Of a stretch of DNA of 64,000 bases, positions 8,933-16,934 are shown one piece after another (the first letter of the stretch is position 1; each line of letters begins with the position of its first letter). This stretch comes from Hyphomicrobiaceae bacterium (GTDB taxonomy: Bacteria > Pseudomonadota > Alphaproteobacteria > Rhizobiales > Hyphomicrobiaceae): assembly GCA_023384095.1 (NCBI GenBank), contig JAHDXT010000004.1, forward strand, positions 62,001 through 126,000, read 5' to 3'. The position numbers and the translations under genes were made by a program. The notes under the pieces were generated by a model. It saw only the letters and a list, made by a program, of their open reading frames with translations. It had not been told where the DNA came from and searched no databases.

Positions 8933-9882
8933 CACGCTGCGGCCCTCCCTGCGGGCGAGGGCACGTCTCCGGCTTCAGGGAGGAAGCCGAGCAGGTAGTC
9001 TGCCGCCTTGCTGGCGAGCGACGCCGCGCGCACGATGGCGCGGTTGTCCTCACGCAATACTTCGAGCCAGGACCCGAGGTAATCGGCATGTCTGACCGTC
9101 GGCGTGATGCCCAGCGAAGCGCAGCAGAACGCGGCGTTCAATTCGGCGATTAGCTCCTCGAAGGCGTACTTCCGGGAACCGAATGAACCCGAGAGATCGC
9201 GGTTGAGCCGCGACACATGGCCCGCGGCGTGGCCGAGCTCGTGCAGTGCGGTTCTGTGCCAATTGATGGATTCGAAGAACGCCGACGGCGGCGGCACCTG
9301 CACATAGTCCTCGGATGGAACATAGAAGGCGCGATTGCCGCCGATGCGGAAGTCAATGCCGGTGGCCCTGATCAGCGCCTCGACGCGCGGCTCGATGGTG
9401 CCGGACGGTGGCGGTGGCGCGCCGGTGGCAATCTCTGCGGGAAGGTTTTCGCACTGGTCGGTATTGAACACGGTAAAGCGCTTCAGGAACGGGATCGCCT
9501 GCGCCTCCTCACCCGCATCCGCCGCACGCCGCTTCGCATCATCGGGCACGAAGCGGTCGGCATAGACCACCGTGGTGCCGCGCTCGCCCTTGCGCACGTG
9601 ACCACCGAGCGTCCGGGCCTGACGGAACGTGAGCCAGCTTTGGCCGCTGTACCCCTTCTCGATCACTTCGCCCCAAAGGATCAGCACGTTTATCCCGGAG
9701 TAGGTCCGGTTCGTCGACGCGTTCTTCGGCATGGCGAGCTGCGCCTTGGCCGACGCCGTGCCCCAGGGCTGTACCCAAGGGAAGTGGCCCTTCTCGAGCT
9801 CAGCGATGATCTTGTTGGTGATGTCGTCGTAGAAGTTGGTCCGATTGCCGTCGAAGCGGACACAAGTGGTTGATCTGGACAT
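8932..9882 (-). CDS. ardC: ArdC-like antirestriction protein, ssDNA-binding with zincin-like peptidase domain
   Basis: A 316-aa protein. The N-terminal ArdC single-strand-DNA-binding domain (about 10-140) includes FPWVQPWG and SGINVLILW; the C-terminal metallopeptidase-like domain has HELGH at 214-218 with a downstream Glu/Asp-containing helix (FEELIAELNAAF). ArdC proteins protect incoming single-stranded DNA from host restriction during conjugation. The start ATG follows GGAGACC and a folded leader shared with the parB-like gene. The DUF2958 gene is coupled downstream. Confidence 0.92.
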   Translation of the reverse strand: MSRSTTCVRFDGNRTNFYDDITNKIIAELEKGHFPWVQPWGTASAKAQLAMPKNASTNRTYSGINVLILWGEVIEKGYSGQSWLTFRQARTLGGHVRKGERGTTVVYADRFVPDDAKRRAADAGEEAQAIPFLKRFTVFNTDQCENLPAEIATGAPPPPSGTIEPRVEALIRATGIDFRIGGNRAFYVPSEDYVQVPPPSAFFESINWHRTALHELGHAAGHVSRLNRDLSGSFGSRKYAFEELIAELNAAFCCASLGITPTVRHADYLGSWLEVLREDNRAIVRAASLASKAADYLLGFLPEAGDVPSPAGRAAA

Positions 9883-9938
9883 CGCAGGTCTCCGCGACGA
9901 GCCGGCAAGAGACCTTCTCTCACCTCGTCAGCCCGTCG
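9883..9938 (-). promoter_or_regulatory. Folded 5' leader of ardC
   Basis: Minus-strand RNA can form an inner stem GGTGAGAGA/TCTCTTGCC (9 bp, two G-U pairs, loop AGG) and an outer stem CGGGC/GCTCG with one G-U pair, ending just before the GCGGAGACC ribosome-binding region. Compared with the parB leader, the differences fall mainly at paired positions and keep the pairing. Seen in sequence; regulatory role inferred. Confidence 0.6.
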
Positions 9939-10069
9939 CGCCGACCGCCGCCTCCCTCTGCCTCTCTCCGGCCTGCTGCCGAGGCTGTCCCGAGGCGCTT
10001 GTGCTCATCGCCTGCAGCGTTTCTCTATTGAATAAATTGTCATGCACCGTGGCTTCGTGGTCCCGCGTC

Positions 10070-10146
10070 AGGGACCGTCACCCGCATGGGCCGAGACCCG
10101 CCGTGCGGGGCTCGGGCGCGCGGCCGCAGGCCCGCGCGATAGGGCC
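10070..10146 (+). ncRNA. Candidate structured RNA element, copy 1
   Basis: This segment matches 19922-20005 closely at both ends (AGGGACCGTCAC...CATG and ...GATAGGGCC) and in a CCGAG/CTCGG hairpin. The inner hairpin here is CCCGC/GCGGG; in copy 2 it is a different but still paired GGTC/GACC. A second stem (GCGCG, bulge, GGCC pairing GGCC, CGCGC) follows. The two copies differ in length by 7 nt, which argues against a coding sequence. A perfect 10-bp hairpin (TCGCGGCCGC/GCGGCCGCGA, 10150-10171) lies just after it. Plus orientation is favoured by G-U pairs in copy 2. Confidence 0.5.
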
Positions 10147-10969
10147 TGGTCGCGGCCGCCAGCGGCCGCGAGACGCCCAAGAGCGATCTTAAGCGAGCCA
10201 AGGCTTGCAGCCTGGTCGGATCCAAAACTTGTTTCCAATCCGGGTCCGCGCATGTAAACGATCTCGCTCCGAGCGATGAACTGCTTCACTGCCGGGTACA
10301 AGTGAAGCTGCGGCCGCCCGACCTCTGCAAGATCGTGCAAGGCGCAACATAGTGTGATCTGCGGGCGACCGGAGCGCGACAGGACGACTAAACTAGTTAG
10401 TTGGAGCGGACTAATCGCAGACCGGTCGGCGAGGCGCCGTGGGAGCCTTTGCCTGGTGCAGCACGCGAACGAGTCGAGCAATCCTCTGCCGGCCAGTCGT
10501 CGCCGGTCAACATGACCTCTTGCCGACGTCGACTTTGCATTCTCTGGGTCGAGCAAGCAGGCTGCTGAGCCCGGGCGGGCCGCGCCGCGGGTGCGCGGCC
10601 GTTCAGATTCGCGCGAGCGCGAGGTGGCGCGGCTCGAGCTTGGATAGCCCTCCAGAATCTCGGCTCCGCAGCCTGTCGCTCGCCTCGCGCAATCTGCTCT
10701 ACCGGCAGAATAGTCAAAATTTTGTCATTTATTTTTTGCCGCCGAGGCCGACACCTCCGCTTCCGCCGCGAATCCGGCGGCGAGCGTCCGTCAGCCCTCA
10801 AACTCGCGGCCGATGGCTCACTCATCAGCCGCCAGCGATAAAGCAAGCCATACCGGTACTGCGCATCGAATATCGCGGAAAATCCATGGTTTGTACCATC
10901 GAACTAATCGTGTAGTCGCGCTCGTCCACGGATTTCACAGGCAGAATTCGACAACTGCCATTTCTGACG
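10147..10969. other. Intergenic between ncRNA candidate and the GHKL gene
   Basis: About 820 nt without a convincing gene. Long frames on both strands give Arg-rich translations. One minus-strand stretch around 10190-10400 reads somewhat like protein, but no family is recognised. A strong GC hairpin begins the region. Confidence 0.35.
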
Positions 10970-10999
10970 TTGACAGACCTTCGGTTTGCCAATGCTAAT
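10970..10999 (+). promoter_or_regulatory. Candidate sigma70-type promoter for the GHKL-nuclease gene
   Basis: TTGACA at 10970-10975 and GCTAAT at 10994-10999 are separated by 18 nt, 39 nt upstream of the ATG at 11038. A GAAGGGGG ribosome-binding site follows. This is an unusually consensus-like promoter for the window. Confidence 0.5.
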
Positions 11000-11037
11000 G
11001 CCTGAACGGAGCGCAACTGTTCCGAAGGGGGCGTCGC

Positions 11038-12804
11038 ATGTCGCGCAACATGGCACACTTCGGCGTGAGCCCAAGGCTCGCGGTGCTGCTGGGCGAGAGC
11101 TACAAGACAGTCGAGCTGGCGCTGAAGGAGCTTGTCGACAACGCCTGGGACGCAAACGCGCGAACTGTCCAGGTACAATTGCCCGCAGCAATGGCGGAAG
11201 GAGCCAAAATTGTCATCGCTGACGACGGTGAGGGGATGACGCCGGCTCAGATCCAGAACGACTACCTTCGCATCGCGCGCGATCGCAGGAAGGACCGGGG
11301 AGCACGGACAGCGCCTCCTCTCAGCCGAGAGGTAAAGGGCCGCAAGGGAGTTGGCAAATTCGCCGGCATCATCATCGCAGAGGTGATGGATATCGAAACA
11401 AGGCAGAAGGGAACGCTGGCGCGCTTTCGTATTGACCGCAAGACACTGGAGGAAACGCCGGACGACATCGTCCGTATCAAGGTTCCGATCGAAACAACGT
11501 CATGCGCCCCCGAAGACAACGGCACCACTATCACGCTTTCGCATCTGGCTCAAAGCTTCAACTTCCCGACGCCGGAGTCGCTGCGGCATATCCTGGCTCC
11601 AGACTATGCGCGAGAGGAGCGCTTTTCGATCAGGGTCAATGGCAATCAGCTCGATCATCTCCAGGTCGCGGGCCACAAGGCGCTCCAGGCGCTTTCAGTT
11701 CCGACGGTCAACGGCGTGCTGGTGGAGTTCATCGTCTCCGACAAGAAGCTCCCAAAGGCAATGCAAGGCATCATCGTGAAGGTGAAAGGCAAGATCGTCG
11801 GAGGACCACGCTTCTTCGACCTTGAGCAGGACGAAACCGTTCCGCCTCGATTGCTGCAGCATGTCTCGGGCGTCCTCTATGCCGATGAGCTTGAAGAGGA
11901 GGCGGCGCGCTCGGGATGGACCGATCTCAATGAGAGCGAAAAGCGGGTTCAGGCCGTCTTCAAAGCTGCAGGCGCATTGCTCAAGCAGCAGCTGAAGGTT
12001 GTCTATCAGCAGGAAATGTCCGCGGCCCACGCGCGCTTCATGAAGAAATATCTGGCGCGCTTGCGAGAGCTGCCCGAACACAAGCGGGACTTCGCAAAGC
12101 AGCAGATTGTCCACATCGTCAACCGATACCTTGGCAACGACGAACGCACCGAAGAGGCCATAGAATTTATCCTCACCGCACTCGAACAGGACGACTACTG
12201 GGCGGTGACGAAGGCGCTAATCGACGCGCAGCCCGGCGACATCTCCGGTATAGCCTCAGCCCTGTCTTCCTTCGGCATCGTCGACCTTACCCGCGTCGCG
12301 CGGAGCACGAAGGCGCGGCTCACTTCGCTCGACGCGATGCGGGTTCTGTCAAACGATGAGCACACGCTCGAAGCCAGCATGCATGAGGCGATCGAGCAGA
12401 ACCTTTGGATCTTTGGCGCCGAATTCGCACTGCTTTCCAGCAATCAGACGCTTCAGACAATCTTGCCGAAAGCCCTCGTGAGTCAGTTCTCCGAGCAGAA
12501 GGACGGCAAGAAGCGGCCGGACCTGTTGCTCCTGAACCGGTACAAGGGACGCCATCTGCTTATCGAATTCAAGCGTCCCATAGAAACGCTGAACTGGGCC
12601 GACAAGGCGCAGGGCGAGGGCTATCGTGGTCTACTGCAATCGTATGTAAGTCCAATCGACATCATCGTCATCGGGGGCAAGCGCATCAAGGAGATGTCGC
12701 AGATTCAGGAAGGCGGCACCATTCGCATGCTGACCTACACGGAACTTATCAGTCAGGCGGAGAGCGAGCTCCAATGGCTTCTGGACGAACTCGCCCGCGA
12801 CTGA
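11038..12804 (+). CDS. GHKL (Hsp90/MORC-like) ATPase fused to C-terminal PD-(D/E)xK nuclease; candidate defence effector
   Basis: A 588-aa soluble protein. The N-terminal Bergerat ATP-binding fold shows ELVDNAWDANA (about 31-41, N box), DDGEGM (about 62-67, G1) and KGRKGVGKFAG (about 100-110, G2). A helical middle region follows. The C-terminus has a nuclease-like core, with RPD (D495) and IEFK (E510, K512) then a Q..GY helix, resembling the Shedu/DUF4263-type PD-(D/E)xK domain. Such ATPase-nuclease fusions are typical of antiphage or DNA-surveillance systems. It is the only plus-strand gene in this half of the element and has its own promoter, as expected for cargo. Exact function inferred. 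Confidence 0.82.
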   Translation: MSRNMAHFGVSPRLAVLLGESYKTVELALKELVDNAWDANARTVQVQLPAAMAEGAKIVIADDGEGMTPAQIQNDYLRIARDRRKDRGARTAPPLSREVKGRKGVGKFAGIIIAEVMDIETRQKGTLARFRIDRKTLEETPDDIVRIKVPIETTSCAPEDNGTTITLSHLAQSFNFPTPESLRHILAPDYAREERFSIRVNGNQLDHLQVAGHKALQALSVPTVNGVLVEFIVSDKKLPKAMQGIIVKVKGKIVGGPRFFDLEQDETVPPRLLQHVSGVLYADELEEEAARSGWTDLNESEKRVQAVFKAAGALLKQQLKVVYQQEMSAAHARFMKKYLARLRELPEHKRDFAKQQIVHIVNRYLGNDERTEEAIEFILTALEQDDYWAVTKALIDAQPGDISGIASALSSFGIVDLTRVARSTKARLTSLDAMRVLSNDEHTLEASMHEAIEQNLWIFGAEFALLSSNQTLQTILPKALVSQFSEQKDGKKRPDLLLLNRYKGRHLLIEFKRPIETLNWADKAQGEGYRGLLQSYVSPIDIIVIGGKRIKEMSQIQEGGTIRMLTYTELISQAESELQWLLDELARD

Positions 12805-12816
12805 AGTCAGGCTTGA

Positions 12817-12839
12817 CTCTTTGCCTCGGTATCAAAGAG
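12817..12839. terminator. Weak hairpin between convergent genes
   Basis: CTCTTTG/CAAAGAG (7 bp, loop 9 nt) spans the junction of two convergent genes and overlaps the stop region of the minus-strand gene. There is no clear T-run, so termination is only suggested by position. Confidence 0.3.
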
Positions 12840-13632
12840 AGGCGCCATAGCCACTCCTCCTGTGGGCTTGCAGCTCTGCCATACGGCGGCGATCCTGCGC
12901 GCACGCGCCATTAGGCCGGATCTCGCAATCGAGGTCATCAATGGCCGGCTTCGCCATGTTGAATGTCACGCTGACTTCCTCGAAACCGAAATCGTCGAGA
13001 TGCGCCTTGTAGTGGAAGCCAGCATGAACAGCCGCAATGATGAGCGCGCCGTTCGAGACATAGAACGGACCCAGGAGCGTGCCGCAGGGGAGTTCACACC
13101 GGCTGTTCTCCGCAACGTGTTTCAGACGGTAGCTGCCCGTGCCCGGCCTGATGGTCTTTGTCGCGGGTATTCGCTGAAGCAGCGCCAGAGACAGCAGGAA
13201 TTCATCCAGCGCTCCGTTGCTGAACAACTGCTCCTGCTGTGCAAGGAAGCGCGCGTGATGCTCGCTGGCCGTTTCCCGCCTGCCATCGTCACGCCTTTGA
13301 AACCGGCCGATGCCATAGCCCCACAGCGAAAGACGCGCCTCTATTGATACTACGCGCTCAACAGCAACGTTCGCCACGGCCCGGTAGAAGTGCATGACGT
13401 CAATGTGGAAGCCGCGCTCACGAAGATAGGCGAGGAACGGCCTGCCATCCGCCAGAACGAAAACTTCGCCCGCCCTGATGGCTTCACGCATCGCCGCATT
13501 TGTCTGAAAGCCGAGGCCGCGCGCCAGCGCTTCGACGCGGTGCGAGGATTTCACATCAGGAAGGACCTTGCCCAACCTGATTTTCATCCGCTTGCCGGTG
13601 TCCTGAGATAGGGGAATACGTAGTTCGAGCAT
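12832..13632 (-). CDS. Unknown protein (266 aa) in the cargo island
   Basis: The start chosen is MLELRIPLSQDTGKRMKIRL, with GAGGA about 10 nt upstream; the open frame extends 49 codons further upstream without a better site. The N-terminus contains a small helical motif (RVEALARGLGFQTNAAMREAI) seen in hypothetical proteins of rhizobial plasmids. The C-terminal part has a DFGFEEVSVTFNMAKPAIDDLDCEIRP-type segment (quoted by its key residues). No catalytic motif, signal peptide or membrane span is seen. It lies between two putative defence genes, converging on the GHKL-nuclease gene. I do not recognise its family. Confidence 0.65.
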   Translation of the reverse strand: MLELRIPLSQDTGKRMKIRLGKVLPDVKSSHRVEALARGLGFQTNAAMREAIRAGEVFVLADGRPFLAYLRERGFHIDVMHFYRAVANVAVERVVSIEARLSLWGYGIGRFQRRDDGRRETASEHHARFLAQQEQLFSNGALDEFLLSLALLQRIPATKTIRPGTGSYRLKHVAENSRCELPCGTLLGPFYVSNGALIIAAVHAGFHYKAHLDDFGFEEVSVTFNMAKPAIDDLDCEIRPNGACAQDRRRMAELQAHRRSGYGASL

Positions 13633-13859
13633 CGCTGCCGTCCTCGCTAGGGCATGCAGTCCGCCGATTACGCAGCAGCCCGCGAAGGTTGGGAGTGCGT
13701 AGCCGATAGAGAAAAATAAGCTTTGAGATCTATGGACGTTTGACCCGGCGGCAGGTCGATGGTGCCCAGCCGATTCCAAACGTTAGCTGATTCTCCGACC
13801 CGCGCGAAGAATGGCACCGATGCCGGTCCACAAGTTGGAACGCTCATCAGGCAGAGAGA

Positions 13860-16499
13860 TCAGGCGGCCTTGATCTTCGCCTGACGATTGCGAAGATCGA
13901 CATACCAATTGCGCAGCTTGTCGATCTCCGCCTGAAGCTCGGTCGGGGATGGCAGCTTCGGATTGAGACTTTCGCCCGCGCTGTGCAGGAGCTCGGAGCA
14001 GGCCTGGAAGCCTTCCCGCATCGCATCGCAGTCGGCAGCCTCCAGCACTGTCAGCTTGCGCAGGTTCTTGGAATCGACTTTTGTCGACAGGCGCTTGAAT
14101 ACCGGGCCGATGAACTCTTCAACGGCCCGCTCCCATGTCTCGCGAAGCTGCTCCAGCGCGCCGCGCACGGTGTTGCGCCACTCGGCCTGCCTGCCCTTTT
14201 CCCAAAGCACCGCCTTGTTCTTTATATCGGCCTCTATGGCTTCGACCACGCTGTCGATCGGCCGCGCGTTATACGGAAGGTCGTGGCTGCAATAGCCGGC
14301 AAGATCAGAGCCCCGCGAGATGCAGCGATAGCCGACCTGTATCTGGACATCCTGGGCGGCCTGATTGAGCAGCATCAAAAAGGCGACATCGTGCGTCAGC
14401 ACAATCACCTGCCGGTGCCTGGCTTCGTCTGCCAGCCGGTTTGCCACCTCGGTACGGTGGCGATGATCGAGCGAGGATACCGGATCATCGAAGATGATCG
14501 CCGACCGACTTCCGGATGTTGCAAGCTCGGAGAGAAAAGCCGCGAGGGCGACGCAACGATGCTCACCCTCGCTCAGCACGGTCCCCACCGCGGCAGTAGG
14601 TTTGCGCGTCAGGCGAACCCGGAACCGGGCGGCGCCAGCCTGCGAGGATTCCTTCTTGAGTTCGACCGCCAGCTCGCCTACGCCCAACGAAGCAATCTCC
14701 TTCGCAAACTTGGCGCGCAGGGCGTCCGTCACCAAAAGCTCCGCCAGCTGGCTAGCCTTGACTGTGATGCTCTTCGTGTCCGTTTCGCCGTCGACACGCT
14801 CAAGCTTCGCAAGCTCCTTCTTGCGCTCGACTTCGCTCTTGACATCGGTAAGCACGGTCGCCAGCCAGGATCTGGCCTCCAGCTCGTTGAACTGCGCGAC
14901 GAGCGCTTTGCGCTCATTCGAGTTCGCATCCGCAGACAGCGCTGCCGAGCGCTTCTGGAGATCGCCGGCCAGTTGCTGCAGCGCCTGCAGCGCGGGATCG
15001 GGATCAATATCCGCGACTTGCATCCCTTCCTCAGCGTGCTGCCGCAGGATGCGGCGGAGCTGCCAGCGCGCCGCCACCACTACTTTCCGGGCGGCGATGG
15101 AGGCCCCTTCATCTCCCAGCGTGTCGGCGATGTAGTGCAATTGCAGGGCGAGCTGGCTGACCGGCATCAATCCCGTGGCCCGCTCTGCCAGGCTTTCGTC
15201 GTAGGCTTTCTCCGCCCTATCGGCCTGCTGCTTGGTATCGTCCTTCACGAAAGCCTCAAACCGGGCCAGGCGATCGACCGCCGTCTCTGACAGAGGCTGC
15301 TGGCACAAAGGGCAGGGGTCGCCGGCATCTGGCGACGGGAAGGGCTTGTCCGGCAGAGCTTCCATCGTCGCATAGCGCCGCGCGGCCTCCCACAAAGCAC
15401 GCCACGAATCCGATCCGATGTTGGGAAGGGGATCTCCGGCAAACCGGTTCTGAGCGGCAGCATCCGCAGCCGCCCGTGTTGATCGCTTGGCCGCTTCCAA
15501 CAACTTGAGCTCAGCCAGGCTTGCCGCGCTGCTGGCCTCGCACAGCGCGCGCAGCGTGTCTGAAAACCGTGCGAGTCCCGCACTCCTTTCGAGAAGCTGC
15601 CTCGCCGTCTTGGCGGGGTCGCCCGCGAGGTCTTTCCGAAGCTCGGCAAGCATGGCCGCTTCCTGATCGGAGAGCTTCGCTGCCGACTCCAATGCCTTGA
15701 TGTCCGTCTTGGCGCCGAGGTTCGCAATGCCGACGGCGATTTTTGTGGCGCTGTCGATGGGCGGCGCGCGCAGCGATTGCGGTGTCTGGGCCACAATCGT
15801 TGCCTTGGCCTGTTGCGATTTGCTGCGAATGGCCTCGGCGGCCTTCGCAAGGCGTTGCATCAGATCGAGCGAGTAGGGGACATAGGCCACCTCATTCATG
15901 CCGTCGACATGAACCGACGCCGTCCGGGCATCAAACACGCTGATTGCCGAAAGCTCAGCCGGAGAGGGCTGATCCAGTTGCCAGGCCGTCTCCTTGTTCT
16001 GAGTGTTGGCAACATAGGCGATCCTCGCGCGTGGCGGCCCGGCGGATTGACCGTAGATGTTTGGCAGGATGGGTGGTGCCTTGGCGTCGATGCGCGCCCG
16101 GCAGGCGTGCTTCAGGATGCGCGCATACCCCGACTTGCCTGCGCCGTTATCCCCATAGACGATCGTAAGGCCGGACTTCTGGAAAGAGAGGACCTGATCG
16201 GGAGCCAGAGCATTGACGTCTTGCGGTTTCGAAACGGATTTGAGCGTCACTTCAAGCGTCTGGGATTTGGGGGAGCGGACGTCCGCCTCGGTCAAGGGCT
16301 GTGATGCCGAACCTCCGGCAACGGCAAGGCTGTAAAGATCGTCCAGATCCTTCGCCGTCAATTCGTCCTGCTGCACAAGAAGGCGCAAAGCCTGTCGCTG
16401 CCATGCAGGTCGGCCCGCACTCCATTCAACAATGTCGAGCAGAGCTTCCGCATCCGTCTGCGGCGCCTTTTGTGCCGCGGCCTTTTTGGGTTTCTTCAT
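13860..16499 (-). CDS. RloC/PrrC-like ABC ATPase with zinc hook; possible anticodon nuclease
   Basis: An 879-aa protein. Walker A is YGDNGAGKSG (about 115-124), a zinc-hook CPLC lies at 396-399 between helical coiled-coil-like arms, the ABC signature is LSEGE (642-646), Walker B IIFDDP (668-673) and a switch histidine LTHD follows (701-704). The C-terminal domain has an RxxxE (R786, E790) and a later His (H839), reminiscent of the Arg-Glu-His triad of the PrrC/RloC anticodon nucleases, although the spacing to His is longer than in PrrC. RloC-type proteins cut tRNA on phage or DNA-damage cues. The ATG start was preferred over a GTG four codons upstream; neither has a strong ribosome-binding site. 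Confidence 0.78.
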   Translation of the reverse strand: MKKPKKAAAQKAPQTDAEALLDIVEWSAGRPAWQRQALRLLVQQDELTAKDLDDLYSLAVAGGSASQPLTEADVRSPKSQTLEVTLKSVSKPQDVNALAPDQVLSFQKSGLTIVYGDNGAGKSGYARILKHACRARIDAKAPPILPNIYGQSAGPPRARIAYVANTQNKETAWQLDQPSPAELSAISVFDARTASVHVDGMNEVAYVPYSLDLMQRLAKAAEAIRSKSQQAKATIVAQTPQSLRAPPIDSATKIAVGIANLGAKTDIKALESAAKLSDQEAAMLAELRKDLAGDPAKTARQLLERSAGLARFSDTLRALCEASSAASLAELKLLEAAKRSTRAAADAAAQNRFAGDPLPNIGSDSWRALWEAARRYATMEALPDKPFPSPDAGDPCPLCQQPLSETAVDRLARFEAFVKDDTKQQADRAEKAYDESLAERATGLMPVSQLALQLHYIADTLGDEGASIAARKVVVAARWQLRRILRQHAEEGMQVADIDPDPALQALQQLAGDLQKRSAALSADANSNERKALVAQFNELEARSWLATVLTDVKSEVERKKELAKLERVDGETDTKSITVKASQLAELLVTDALRAKFAKEIASLGVGELAVELKKESSQAGAARFRVRLTRKPTAAVGTVLSEGEHRCVALAAFLSELATSGSRSAIIFDDPVSSLDHRHRTEVANRLADEARHRQVIVLTHDVAFLMLLNQAAQDVQIQVGYRCISRGSDLAGYCSHDLPYNARPIDSVVEAIEADIKNKAVLWEKGRQAEWRNTVRGALEQLRETWERAVEEFIGPVFKRLSTKVDSKNLRKLTVLEAADCDAMREGFQACSELLHSAGESLNPKLPSPTELQAEIDKLRNWYVDLRNRQAKIKAA

Positions 16500-16934
16500 T
16501 TGTGAGCCCACAGCGTCTGTCGTGCGCGAGCTAGGCTCTCATTCGGCTTCATCAATGCCAAAATCGTCACCCCCGACCCGTCAATTCGAAAGCATCACCT
16601 TTCCGAATCGATATTCGTTTGATCCTGTGATGTGATCAATGCGAAAGGAGCGTATCGGCCTGCGCCCGCTTACTGTTGCACCTCGACCGCGGCACTTCGA
16701 TGTCCCTTGCCCGGTCTCTCAATGGTATTCGGTGTCTGCAAACTCTGCCAGGCGGATCTCGCTGAGTATGGTTGTTCAAACCTGCCACGACTGCCTGGGC
16801 CCACAATCTTGGTCTATAGTCGATACCCCTCGATCTGGTGGACAAGTTGACAGAAAAACGCCGAGCACTGACCCGCAGAGGACCAAGTGATTGACGTCTG
16901 CGTCTCGGGCCGCCGTCTGGCACATCATCCCGCC
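16500..16934. other. Intergenic upstream of the RloC-like gene, with two dyads
   Basis: About 430 nt without a gene. It contains CGAATCGATATTCG (16604-16617) and TTGATC-N9-GATCAA (16619-16639), two adjacent inverted repeats about 105-140 nt upstream of the RloC-like start, which could be operators. Confidence 0.4.

Noticed and set aside
13983-15290. A 435-codon plus-strand open frame
   Set aside because: Antisense shadow of the RloC-like gene.
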